Source of the DNA: DASXTS01 sp036505275
GTDB taxonomy: Bacteria; Actinomycetota; Actinomycetes; Mycobacteriales; Pseudonocardiaceae
Assembly: GCA_036505275.1 (NCBI GenBank)
Contig: DASXTS010000088.1
Location: 1-19,259 of the forward strand
Reading direction: 5' to 3'
Length of the DNA stretch: 19,259 nucleotides
The stretch's first letter is position 1; every line of letters begins with the position of its first letter. Made by a program: the position numbers and the translations under genes. The notes under the pieces were generated by a model. That model saw only the letters and a list, made by a program, of their open reading frames with translations, did not search any database and had not been told where the DNA came from. Positions 12,247-19,259 of this stretch are shown in pieces.

Positions 12247-14415
12247 ATGTTCGAGCGGGTGGGACGTTTTGTCGTGCACAACCCGTGGCGGGTCATCGCG
12301 GGGTGGGTGCTGGCGACGGTGGCGATCGTGCTCTTCGCACCGTCGTTGAACGACGTGATCAACCGGGACCAGACCGAGTTCCTGCCGTCCAGCTACGAGT
12401 CAGTGCAAGCGTTGGCGCTGGCCGAGCAGGCCTTCCAGCAGGGCAGCGGGTCCAGCGCCACGGTGGTCGTCAAGCGCACGGACGGTCAGCCCCTCAACGA
12501 CGGCGACCAGGCGACGGTCGCCGAGGCCGGCCAGCGGCTGCAGGCCGCCGGCATCGAGCGGGTGACCGCCGTCGTCACCGGCCCACAGGCGGTGTCCCCC
12601 AACGGGCAGGTTCAGCTGATCAACGTCGGCCTGGACGGCATCGGCGACGACCCCAAGTTGCTCGACGCCGTGCAACAGATCAGGGACACGGTCGGCCCGG
12701 CGCTGGCCGGAACGGGGCTGCGGCACGCGGTGACCGGCGACGTGGCGATGTTCCTGGACAGCCAGGACGCGTTCAACACCGCGTTCGTGATCGTCGGCGC
12801 GGCCACCATCGTGCTGATCATCGGCCTGCTGCTGCTCATGTTCCGCAGCCCGGTCGCGGCGCTGCTGCCGGTCGTCACTGTGGGCCTGGTGAGCACCCTC
12901 GCACCCGGCCTGATCGCGCTGTGTGCCAAGGCATTCAACTTCCAGGTGGACCAGTCGCTGCAGATCCTGATGACGATCGTGCTCTACGGCGTCGGCACCG
13001 ACTACATCGTGTTCCTGCTGTTCCGCTACCGGGAACGGTTGCGCGCCGGCGACGACCCCAAGCAGGCGCTGGTCACGGCGGTGGCGCGGATCGGCGAAGT
13101 GATCGCCTCGGCCGCCGCCGCGATCATCATCGCGTTCAGCGCGCTGCTGCTGGCCGTTTTCGCCGGCTTCCGCAGCTTCGGACCCGGCCTGGTGATCGCG
13201 GTCGCGCTGATGGCACTCGCCGTCGTCACGCTCATTCCCGCGATCGTGGCGCTGCTTGGCACCAAGGTGTTCTGGCCGTCCAAGTCGTGGCAGCGCACGC
13301 CGCAAGGCACCGTGTTCCAGCGGCTGGGTAAGCTCACCGCTCGGCGCCCGGCACTGGTCGCGGCGGTCTCCGGCGGCGTAATGATCGCGCTGGCGCTCGG
13401 CATGCTCGGCTTCCGAACCGACTACGACCAGTCGGGACAGCTGCCGGCCGGCACCGAATCCGCCCGCGGCTTCGACGACCTGCAGTCCGGCTTCCCGGCC
13501 GGCGCGCTCAGCCCGACCTCGGTGTTCGTGCGCAGCGACGAGGGCCGCCGGCTGGATGCCACGGCCCTGCAGAGCTTCGCCGGCGAGTTGCAGAAGGTGC
13601 CCGGCGTCGGCGGCGTCATGCCGGCCGGGCAGGACGGCAGCCTCGCGCTGCTCAACAAGGACGGCACCGTGGCCAGGATCGACCTGTTGCTGGCCAGCAG
13701 CGCCTACTCCAACGCCTCGCTCGACCTGGCCGGCGGCCCGCTGCGGGACGTCGCGCACGCCAACGCGCCGCCGGGCACCACCGCACTGGTCGGCGGCCCC
13801 AGCTCGGCGTTCGCGGACGTCAGGGCGGCGAACAACCGCGACCTCGCGGTGATCTTCCCCGTGGCCGGCCTGTTCATCGCGGTGGTGCTGGCCTTGCTGC
13901 TGCGCAGCCTGGTCGCGCCCCTGTACCTGATGGCCGCGGTGGTGCTGGGCTTCCTCAGCACCATGGGCGCCACCGTGATCGCCTTCATCAGCATCGGCGA
14001 CCGGGCCGGGGTGTCCTTCGCGCTGCCCATGCTGGTGTACCTGTTCGTGGTGGCGATCGGCACGGACTACAACATCCTGATGATCGCGCGGCTGCGCGAG
14101 GAGGCCCGCGAGGGCAACGACCCGCGCACGGCGGCCGACCTGGCCATCGAGCACGGCGGCCCGTCGGTCGGGGCGGCCGGGCTGATCCTGGCCGGCTCGT
14201 TCGCCTCCATGGTGCTCGGCGGCATCTCATTCCTGGTAGAGATCGGCTTCGCGGTGTCCATCGGCATCCTCATCGCCGCGTTCGTCATGTCCATGTTCCT
14301 GGTGCCCAGCGTCACCGCGCTGCTCGGGCACGGCGCATGGTGGCCGGGCCACGGTGACCGCAGCGTCCACGGTGAGGCCAAGGCACGGCCGGAGCCCGCC
14401 ACGGTCGGCCGCTGA
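12247..14415 (+). CDS. MMPL-family RND-type exporter
   Basis: This is a 722-residue membrane protein with the duplicated RND layout: helix 1 ('VIAGWVLATVAIVLFA', about 15-31), an extracytoplasmic domain starting 'FLPSSYESVQALALAEQAF', helices 2-6, then a second copy (helix 7 near 382-395, second outer domain, helices 8-12). The proton-relay motif Gly-Thr-Asp-Tyr appears in both halves, in 'GVGTDYIVFLLFRYRE' (Asp252) and 'IGTDYNILMIARLREEAREG' (Asp607), as in MmpL3-type transporters. MMPL proteins export lipids, siderophores or drugs using proton motive force; the substrate here cannot be read. I chose ATG 12247 because GGGAGGGAG lies just upstream and the cytoplasmic 'VGRFVVHNPWRV' start is typical. 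The TetR context suggests substrate-induced expression. Confidence 0.94.
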   Translation: MFERVGRFVVHNPWRVIAGWVLATVAIVLFAPSLNDVINRDQTEFLPSSYESVQALALAEQAFQQGSGSSATVVVKRTDGQPLNDGDQATVAEAGQRLQAAGIERVTAVVTGPQAVSPNGQVQLINVGLDGIGDDPKLLDAVQQIRDTVGPALAGTGLRHAVTGDVAMFLDSQDAFNTAFVIVGAATIVLIIGLLLLMFRSPVAALLPVVTVGLVSTLAPGLIALCAKAFNFQVDQSLQILMTIVLYGVGTDYIVFLLFRYRERLRAGDDPKQALVTAVARIGEVIASAAAAIIIAFSALLLAVFAGFRSFGPGLVIAVALMALAVVTLIPAIVALLGTKVFWPSKSWQRTPQGTVFQRLGKLTARRPALVAAVSGGVMIALALGMLGFRTDYDQSGQLPAGTESARGFDDLQSGFPAGALSPTSVFVRSDEGRRLDATALQSFAGELQKVPGVGGVMPAGQDGSLALLNKDGTVARIDLLLASSAYSNASLDLAGGPLRDVAHANAPPGTTALVGGPSSAFADVRAANNRDLAVIFPVAGLFIAVVLALLLRSLVAPLYLMAAVVLGFLSTMGATVIAFISIGDRAGVSFALPMLVYLFVVAIGTDYNILMIARLREEAREGNDPRTAADLAIEHGGPSVGAAGLILAGSFASMVLGGISFLVEIGFAVSIGILIAAFVMSMFLVPSVTALLGHGAWWPGHGDRSVHGEAKARPEPATVGR

Positions 14416-14474
14416 GAGGGTGTGCCGTTCGAGTCGGTGCCCAGCCCTGAGTGGCCGGCTGTTGTCCGGGGCCT

Positions 14475-14500
14475 CGGGGACAGTTCAGGGTCCGTCCCCG
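14475..14500 (+). terminator. Inverted repeat after the MMPL gene
   Basis: CGGGGAC (14475-14481) and GTCCCCG (14494-14500) form a 7-bp perfect stem with a 12-nt loop, 60 bp after the exporter stop. The lack of a T tract and the large loop make its role as a terminator uncertain. Confidence 0.35.
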
Positions 14501-14559
14501 ACCCAGGATGCCGGCGCGGGCGTGTACACCTGAGGTAGGCGACGACGAGGGAGCTGCCG

Positions 14560-14727
14560 ATGTGGCGCGTGCTGGGCATAGTGGCGCTGGTGTGGATCGG
14601 GTTCATGATCATCGGCGCGGTGTTCAAGCTGCTGATGTGGGTGCTGGTCATCGGCGCCGTGGTGGCCGTCGGGTCGGCGGTGTACGCGGCGATCAGCAAC
14701 CGCGGCGGCCCCAAGGCGTTGCGCTGA
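14560..14727 (+). CDS. Small hydrophobic membrane protein, 55 residues
   Basis: ATG 14560 opens a 55-codon gene ending at TGA 14727. The product has two closely spaced membrane helices, 'VLGIVALVWIGFMIIGAVF' and 'LLMWVLVIGAVVAVGSAVYA', then a short basic tail 'NRGGPKALR'. GAGGGAG lies 4 nt upstream. It resembles small actinobacterial 'hydrophobic protein' genes of unknown role. It is separated by 144 bp from the exporter and by 25 bp from the next gene, so it could be co-transcribed with the uridine-kinase-like gene. Confidence 0.72.
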   Translation: MWRVLGIVALVWIGFMIIGAVFKLLMWVLVIGAVVAVGSAVYAAISNRGGPKALR

Positions 14728-14752
14728 CGCGTGCGGCGCCTGATCACGTGAG

Positions 14753-15412
14753 TTGACCGGGATCGGGCGGTTCCGGCCGGTCACGCCGGAGCGGCTGGTC
14801 GACGAGCTGGCAACGCACGCGCTGCAGCCGCGGCCGGACGGCTGGACCAGGGTCGCGGTGGACGGCGCGCCGGCGGCCGAGCCCGGTGTGCTGGCCGACC
14901 GGCTGGCCGAGGCGTTTCGGGACCGCGGCCGCGCCGTGCTCAGGGTGAGCGCCGCGGACTTCCTGCGGCCGGCGTCGGTGCGGTTGGAGCGTGGCCGCAC
15001 CGACGCCGACGAGTACTACGACGGTTGGTTGGACGTCTCCGCGCTGCACCGCGAGGTGCTGGGTCCGCTGCAGCCCGGCGGCGCCGGCGAGGTGCTGCCG
15101 CGGCTGTGGAACCCCGCCACGGACCGGTCCTACCGTGCTGAGCGGGTCGCGTTGCCACCGCGGGCCGTACTGGTGCTGGACGGTCCGCTGCTGCTCGGCC
15201 GCCGCCTGGCGGTCGAGTTGGCCGTGCACCTGGCGCTGTCCGAGGGCGCGCTGGAGCGCCGCACGCCGGAACCCCTGCGGTGGACGCTCCCGGCGTTCGA
15301 CCGGTACCGGCGCGAGGTGGATCCGGAGCGGGTGGCCGACGTGGTGGTCCGCTGGGACCACCCGAGCCATCCGGCGATCAGCTGGCGGACGGCGACAGCA
15401 GCCGGCGGATGA
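14753..15412 (+). CDS. Uridine-kinase-like protein lacking the Walker A motif
   Basis: This is a 219-residue protein. An in-frame stop at 14741-14743 leaves TTG 14753 as the only start before the fold. Conserved blocks are 'GWTRVAVDGAPAAEPGVLAD' (strand 1 and the P-loop position), 'RAVLRVSAADFLRPASVRLE', 'GRTDADEYYDGWLDVSALHR', 'EVLGPLQPGGAGEVLPRLWN' and 'VLVLDGPLLLG'. These match actinobacterial proteins annotated as uridine kinase. The P-loop position reads VDGAPAAEPG with no GxxxxGK[S/T], so nucleotide phosphorylation in the normal way is doubtful. The DFLRP and YYDGW blocks correspond to the substrate-binding part of P-loop nucleoside kinases. No Shine-Dalgarno sequence is evident. The 3' end overlaps the convergent cinA gene by 35 bp. 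Confidence 0.85.
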   Translation: MTGIGRFRPVTPERLVDELATHALQPRPDGWTRVAVDGAPAAEPGVLADRLAEAFRDRGRAVLRVSAADFLRPASVRLERGRTDADEYYDGWLDVSALHREVLGPLQPGGAGEVLPRLWNPATDRSYRAERVALPPRAVLVLDGPLLLGRRLAVELAVHLALSEGALERRTPEPLRWTLPAFDRYRREVDPERVADVVVRWDHPSHPAISWRTATAAGG

Positions 15413-16649
15413 GGTGCATGGCCAGCGTCACGGAGCGGTCCCGCACCTCGGCGCGGTCTCCGGGCAGCACCAGGTCGCGGGCCAGCGTGCCGTCCGCGGT
15501 GGCGACGCACACGCAGACGTAACCGACCGGCTTGGCCGGCGTGCCGCCGCCGGGGCCGGCCACCCCGGTGACACCGCAGCCGACGTCGGCGCCGAAGCGC
15601 CGCCGGGCCCCGTCTGCCATGGCCAGGGCGACCTCGGGCGACACCGCGCCGTGCTCCTTTATCAGCGCGGCCGGCACGTCCAGCAGCGCGGTCTTCGCGT
15701 CGTTGGAGTAGGCGACCACGCCACCGGCCACATACTCCGACGCGCCGGCCAGATCGGTCAGCCGGCCGGCCAGCAGCCCGCCGGTGCAGGACTCGGCAAG
15801 CGCGATCCACCTGCCGCGCAGCAGCGCGGCGACCTGCTCGTCCAGCGTGCTGCCGTCCCGGGAGTACAGCTGCCGGCCGTGCCGCGCCGCGATCTCCGCC
15901 ACCAGCGCGTCGCGCGTCGCCTCGGCGCCCGGCCGGTGCCGGATGTCGATCTCCAGCTCGGCCCGTCGCAGGCAGGTGGTGATCTCCAAGGGCGATAGGT
16001 CGAGCCGGCCGCCGACGTCGCGCAGCGTTGCGGCGATCTCGGACTCGGGCAGGCCGAAGAGCCGCAGTCGCACGCTGGATACCGGGTCGGCCTCGGCGAG
16101 CAGCGAGCGGACCACCGGCACCGAGAGCGCCGCCGGCCACATGGTCTGCAGCTCGCGGGGCGGGCCCGGCAGTACGACCACGGTCGGCCCGTCCGGCACC
16201 GGCACGACGAGGCCCGGCGCGGTGCCGACCGGATGCAGCGCCACGGCCCCCCGCGGCACCATGGCCTGCTTGCGGTTGGCATGGTCCACCGCCTCCGTAC
16301 CGACGCCGGCCAGCCGCCCGAACCGGGCGAGAATCGCGGCGATCTCCGCGAGCATCGCCTGGTCGAGCACCAGTTCGGTCCCGGCGAACGCGGCGACCAC
16401 CTCGGCGGTCAGGTCGTCTGCGGTCGGGCCAAGGCCGCCACTCGTGACGATCAGCCGCACGCCCTGGGCCCGCAGGAACCCCAGCGCGGCGAGCAGGTCG
16501 GCCGGCCGGTCGCCGACGGTGAGCACGTGGGTGACCTCGGCGCCCAGCTCGCCGAGCCGCTGGGCGAGCCACGGCCCGTTGCGGTCGGGCACCTGCCCGT
16601 TGACCATCTCGGTGCCGGTGACCACGATCCCCGCCGGTAGCTGTGCCAC
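15378..16649 (-). CDS. cinA: CinA-like protein with C-terminal nicotinamide-nucleotide amidase domain
   Basis: This is a 423-residue two-domain protein. The N-terminal molybdopterin-binding-like domain (COG1058) starts 'AGIVVTGTEMVNGQVPDRNG' and has 'VTSGGLGPTADDLTAEV' (68-84) and 'VVVLPGPPRELQTMW'. The C-terminal PncC-type domain has 'LAESCTGGLLAGRL' with predicted catalytic Ser287, 'VVAYSNDAK' (Lys319) and 'GVTGVAGPGGGTPAKPVG'. PncC enzymes deamidate NMN to nicotinate mononucleotide in pyridine-nucleotide recycling; the N-terminal domain acts as a pyrophosphatase in some CinA proteins. The competence label is historical. The start is GTG 16649, with only a weak AGG upstream. It lies 45 bp after the ABC permease stop on the same strand and may be read from that transcript. 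Confidence 0.92.
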   Translation of the reverse strand: MAQLPAGIVVTGTEMVNGQVPDRNGPWLAQRLGELGAEVTHVLTVGDRPADLLAALGFLRAQGVRLIVTSGGLGPTADDLTAEVVAAFAGTELVLDQAMLAEIAAILARFGRLAGVGTEAVDHANRKQAMVPRGAVALHPVGTAPGLVVPVPDGPTVVVLPGPPRELQTMWPAALSVPVVRSLLAEADPVSSVRLRLFGLPESEIAATLRDVGGRLDLSPLEITTCLRRAELEIDIRHRPGAEATRDALVAEIAARHGRQLYSRDGSTLDEQVAALLRGRWIALAESCTGGLLAGRLTDLAGASEYVAGGVVAYSNDAKTALLDVPAALIKEHGAVSPEVALAMADGARRRFGADVGCGVTGVAGPGGGTPAKPVGYVCVCVATADGTLARDLVLPGDRAEVRDRSVTLAMHLIRRLLSPSAS

Positions 16650-16694
16650 GGCGGCGAGCCTACGGCCACGGCGCCCCCCGGCCGCCCTGGCTGA

Positions 16695-18296
16695 TCAGCC
16701 GATGTCGCGGCGGCGCAGGCCGGCCAGGCCCGCGGCGGTCAACGCCAGGGCGACGGCGGTCAGCACCAGTAGCGGCACCATGTTGAGATCGGCGAACGGT
16801 AGCCGCGGCACGTGCGTGTACGGCGAGAGGTCGAGCACACGCTGGTCCAGCTGCAGGGTCGGACCGAGCTCGCCGACCAGCAGGAACAGCACGAGTGCGC
16901 CCCAAGCCACCGTCGCGTACCGCGGAATCAGGCCGAACGCGGCGAGCGTGAGGCCGGCAACCACCCAGACCGCGGGCAACTGCACCACGGCGCTGCCGAA
17001 CACCCGCCAGAACTGGCCGCGAATGTCGCCGACCCGCGCGCCGTGCACCAGCCCCGTGATGATCCCGGCGGTCGCGAGCAGGACAACCGGTCCGAGCACC
17101 GCGATGCCATAGTGGCTGAGCGCCCATCGGATGCGGCCGACCCTGGTGGCCAGCAGCGGCTCCACCCGCTGCGCGTTCTCCTCGGTGCGCAGCCGCAGCG
17201 TGGCCTGCACCGCGAAGGCGGTGGCGACCAGCGCCGCGATGCCCATGGCGAGGGACAGGTAGGCGTCCACCATCAGCTGGGTGCCGCCGAGCCGCTGCAG
17301 GTACTCGTGCAGCTGCGGGTTGTCGCCAAGCACGTCGCCGACGCTCGATGCGATGCTGCCCAGCACGCCGCCGAGCACCGCGAAGCCGACCGCCCAGCCA
17401 AGCAGCGAGCCACGGTGCAGCCGCCAGGCCAGCGCCAGCGCGGTGCGCAGGCTCGGGGCGGCGTCGGCCGGACCGCGGCGGGGTGGCAGCACGCCGGCCG
17501 CCAGGTCGCGTCCTGCGGAGAGCCGGTAGGCCGCCACGGTGACGACCACGACCAGCGCCGCGAGCAGCAGCAACGGCCACCAGTGCAGCTCGCCGAACGG
17601 TCGGACCTTCTGCGCCCAGCCGATCGGGGACAGCCAGGACAGCCACGACGGTCCCGAGTCGCCGGCCGCGTCTCCGGCGGCGCGCAGCAGGAACGCCCCG
17701 GCGAGCACGGTGACGGTGATCCCGTTGGCGGCTCGCGAGCTCTCGGTGAGCTGCGCCGCCACCGCGGCGATCGCGGCGAAGGCGCAGCCGACGGCACCGA
17801 AGCCGAGCGAGAGCGCGAGCACGCCGTCGACGGGCAGGTCAAAGCCGAGCAGCGAGACCGTCATGAGCGCCGAGAGCACGAGGTTGGCGCCGAACGCGAC
17901 GATCAGGGCGGCGGTGAGTGCGGCGTGCCGGCCGACCACCCCGGCACCGACCAGCTCCAGCCGGCCGGCCTCCTCGTCGGCCCTGGTGTGCCGCACCACA
18001 AGCAGCATGCTCATCAGCGCGGTGAGAACCGCGACGATGGTGCCCGGCTTCCAGGTGGCCAGCCCGCCGAGGGTGCCGAGGTCGTCGGTCGGGCCGTACA
18101 GCGCGATCACTGCCGGGTTGTTGGCGATCACCGCGGCGGCCTTCAGCCGGGACACCGGGTCCGAGTAGAGCGCCGCGGTGCTGGCCACCGACCCGTACAC
18201 CGTGAGCACGAGGGCGGCCAGCCACGCCGGGAGCATGATCCGGTCGCGCCGCAGGTTCAGCCGCACCAGCGCGAGGGTGCCGGTCAGGACGGTCAT
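16695..18296 (-). CDS. ABC exporter permease, two fused six-helix halves
   Basis: This is a 533-residue polytopic protein with about 12 predicted helices in two halves. Half one starts 'LNLRRDRIMLPAWLAALVLT' and includes 'MLLVVRHTRADEEAGRLELV' and 'LSPIGWAQKVRPFGELHWWP'. Half two starts 'LALAWRLHRGSLLGWAVGFA' and includes 'RLRTEENAQRVEPLLATRVG'. The paired EEAGRxELV and EExxxRVEPLLAT segments after membrane helices are the typical cytoplasmic loops of this actinobacterial exporter type, sometimes annotated as polyketide-antibiotic transporter. The ATG at 18296 overlaps the ATPase stop as ATGA, which implies translational coupling. The substrate is unknown. Confidence 0.9.
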   Translation of the reverse strand: MTVLTGTLALVRLNLRRDRIMLPAWLAALVLTVYGSVASTAALYSDPVSRLKAAAVIANNPAVIALYGPTDDLGTLGGLATWKPGTIVAVLTALMSMLLVVRHTRADEEAGRLELVGAGVVGRHAALTAALIVAFGANLVLSALMTVSLLGFDLPVDGVLALSLGFGAVGCAFAAIAAVAAQLTESSRAANGITVTVLAGAFLLRAAGDAAGDSGPSWLSWLSPIGWAQKVRPFGELHWWPLLLLAALVVVVTVAAYRLSAGRDLAAGVLPPRRGPADAAPSLRTALALAWRLHRGSLLGWAVGFAVLGGVLGSIASSVGDVLGDNPQLHEYLQRLGGTQLMVDAYLSLAMGIAALVATAFAVQATLRLRTEENAQRVEPLLATRVGRIRWALSHYGIAVLGPVVLLATAGIITGLVHGARVGDIRGQFWRVFGSAVVQLPAVWVVAGLTLAAFGLIPRYATVAWGALVLFLLVGELGPTLQLDQRVLDLSPYTHVPRLPFADLNMVPLLVLTAVALALTAAGLAGLRRRDIG

Positions 18297-19204
18297 CGGG
18301 TCACCCCCACCGGCTGTTCCTGCGCGGTCAGGTCGTCCTGGTAGTGCCGCAGGAAGAGCTCCTCGAGCGTGGGCGGCTGGCTGGTCAGGCTCCGCACGCC
18401 GGCATTTGTCAGCGCCCTGAGCAGGCCGTCCAGCTTGTCGCTGTCCACCTGGCAGCGCACCCGGTTGTCATCGACGTGCAGGTCGTGCACGCCCGGCAGC
18501 TCGGCCAGCCCGTTCGGCGCGCCGGCCAGCTCGGCAGACACGCTGGTACGGGTGAGGTGGCGCAGTTGCGAGAGCGTGCCGGTCTCCACCGTGCGGCCGG
18601 CCCTGATGATGCTCACCCGGTCGCACAGCGCCTCGACCTCGGCCAGGATGTGGCTGGAGAGCAGCACCGTGCGGCCGGCCTGCCGCTCCTCTTCTATGCA
18701 CTCCCGGAACTTCTCCTCCATCAGCGGGTCGAGCCCGGAGGTCGGCTCGTCGAGCAGCAGCAGTTCGACGTCGGAGGCCAGCGCCGCGATCAAGGCCACC
18801 TTCTGCCGGTTGCCCTTGGAGTACGCCCGGCCCTTCTTGGTCGGGTCGAGCTCGAACCGCTCCAGCAGGCTGGCCCGGCGCTTCGGGTCGAGCCCGCCGC
18901 GCAGCCGGCCCAGCAGGTCGATCACCTCGCCGCCGGAGAGGGTGGGCCACAGCGTCACGTCGCCGGGGACGTACGCCAGCCGCCGGTGCAGCGTCGTCGC
19001 GTCCCGCCACGGGTCGCCGCCGAGCACCGTCACCGTGCCGGCATTGGCCCGCAGCAAGCCGAGCAAGATCCGCAGTGTGGTGGTCTTGCCCGCGCCGTTG
19101 GGGCCGAGGAACCCGTACACCTCGCCGGCGCGGACGTGCAACGACAGGTGGTCCACGGCCGTCAACGCGCCGTACCGCTTGACGAGACCCTCGATGCGGA
19201 TCAC
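18293..19204 (-). CDS. ABC exporter ATPase subunit
   Basis: This is a 303-residue nucleotide-binding protein. Walker A is 'FLGPNGAGKTTTLRILLGLL' (about residues 32-51), the signature is the variant 'YSKGNRQKVALIAALA' in place of LSGGQ, Walker B is 'LLLLDEPTSGLDPLMEE', and the H-loop is 'LLSSHILAEVE'. The C-terminal part ends 'PTLEELFLRHYQDDL', a common ending of drug-exporter ATPases. It powers the permease encoded next to it (4-bp ATGA overlap). I chose GTG 19204 because the family start 'IRIEGLVKRYG' follows at once. TTG 19222 is possible and adds 6 residues, but it would lie upstream of the transcription start expected from the TAGACT box at 19224-19229. Confidence 0.93.
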   Translation of the reverse strand: MIRIEGLVKRYGALTAVDHLSLHVRAGEVYGFLGPNGAGKTTTLRILLGLLRANAGTVTVLGGDPWRDATTLHRRLAYVPGDVTLWPTLSGGEVIDLLGRLRGGLDPKRRASLLERFELDPTKKGRAYSKGNRQKVALIAALASDVELLLLDEPTSGLDPLMEEKFRECIEEERQAGRTVLLSSHILAEVEALCDRVSIIRAGRTVETGTLSQLRHLTRTSVSAELAGAPNGLAELPGVHDLHVDDNRVRCQVDSDKLDGLLRALTNAGVRSLTSQPPTLEELFLRHYQDDLTAQEQPVGVTR

Positions 19205-19221
19205 CGGTCGAAAACCATTCA

Positions 19222-19232
19222 ATTAGTCTAAT
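19222..19232. promoter_or_regulatory. AT-rich palindrome over a possible -10 box of the ABC exporter
   Basis: ATTAG-T-CTAAT is a perfect 5+1+5 palindrome just upstream of the ATPase gene. On the minus strand it contains TAGACT, a good -10 match. AT-rich symmetry in such a GC-rich region suggests a regulator site; the regulator is not in the window. Confidence 0.5.
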
Positions 19233-19259
19233 GAAAATCGCGGGCCGGGTGTTCCCGCC

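Noticed and set aside
14522..14529. GTGTACAC palindrome as a LexA or other operator
   Set aside because: It is only 8 bp, does not match the actinobacterial LexA box, and has no supporting promoter elements.

Overview
The window is very GC-rich and its gene content is actinobacterial: an F420-dependent luciferase-like oxidoreductase of the Rv3520c type, an MMPL exporter with a divergent TetR, a DinB/mycothiol-transferase remnant, and a DUF4331 / TPR / NicO gene set. GTG and TTG starts and 4-bp ATGA overlaps are frequent. I cannot assign a genus. There are no rRNA or tRNA genes, no CRISPR array and no insertion sequence. It looks like chromosome, with two decayed genes and an unusual number of short tandem repeats.

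Layout. Positions 1-288 hold the 3' end of a NYN/PIN-like protein gene. It is followed by a decayed GT87-type mannosyltransferase pseudogene (about 340-906), a secreted protein with a Thr-rich linker (869-1522, minus) and a secreted subtilisin-like protease (1699-2910, plus). From 8023 down to 2981 on the minus strand lies a four-gene operon: DUF4331 surface protein, membrane-anchored TPR protein, NicO-type metal transporter with a His-Gly loop and an EF-hand loop, and a small lipoprotein. A divergent GlsB/YeaQ-type membrane protein (8224-8499) ends in a strong hairpin and is followed by four 22-bp tandem repeats. A ferredoxin-reductase-like flavoprotein (8706-10079, minus) is divergent from the F420 oxidoreductase gene (10215-11255). 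A DinB C-terminal remnant ends on the same CTAG that holds the stop of the convergent tetR gene (11492-12085, minus). The tetR/MMPL intergenic region carries a palindrome over a plausible -10 box. After the MMPL gene (12247-14415) come a 55-residue hydrophobic protein, a uridine-kinase-like protein without a Walker A motif, CinA (minus), and an ABC exporter (permease and ATPase, minus) preceded by an AT-rich palindrome at the right edge.

How the genes work together. The clearest functional unit is the DUF4331-TPR-NicO-lipoprotein operon. All four products are predicted to be exported or membrane-bound, and the transporter has metal-ligand-rich segments, so a cell-envelope metal-handling role is a reasonable but untested idea. 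TetR/MMPL and ATPase/permease are two separate export modules. The subtilase, CinA and the oxidoreductases look independent.

The most unusual material is small-scale. A palindromic element is embedded in frame in the TPR gene. 12-bp arrays of about four copies occur in three different genes, and a 9-bp array adds an SGG-type insertion inside a flavoprotein fold. Three ATCACGG copies sit exactly 36 bp apart upstream of the DUF4331 operon.
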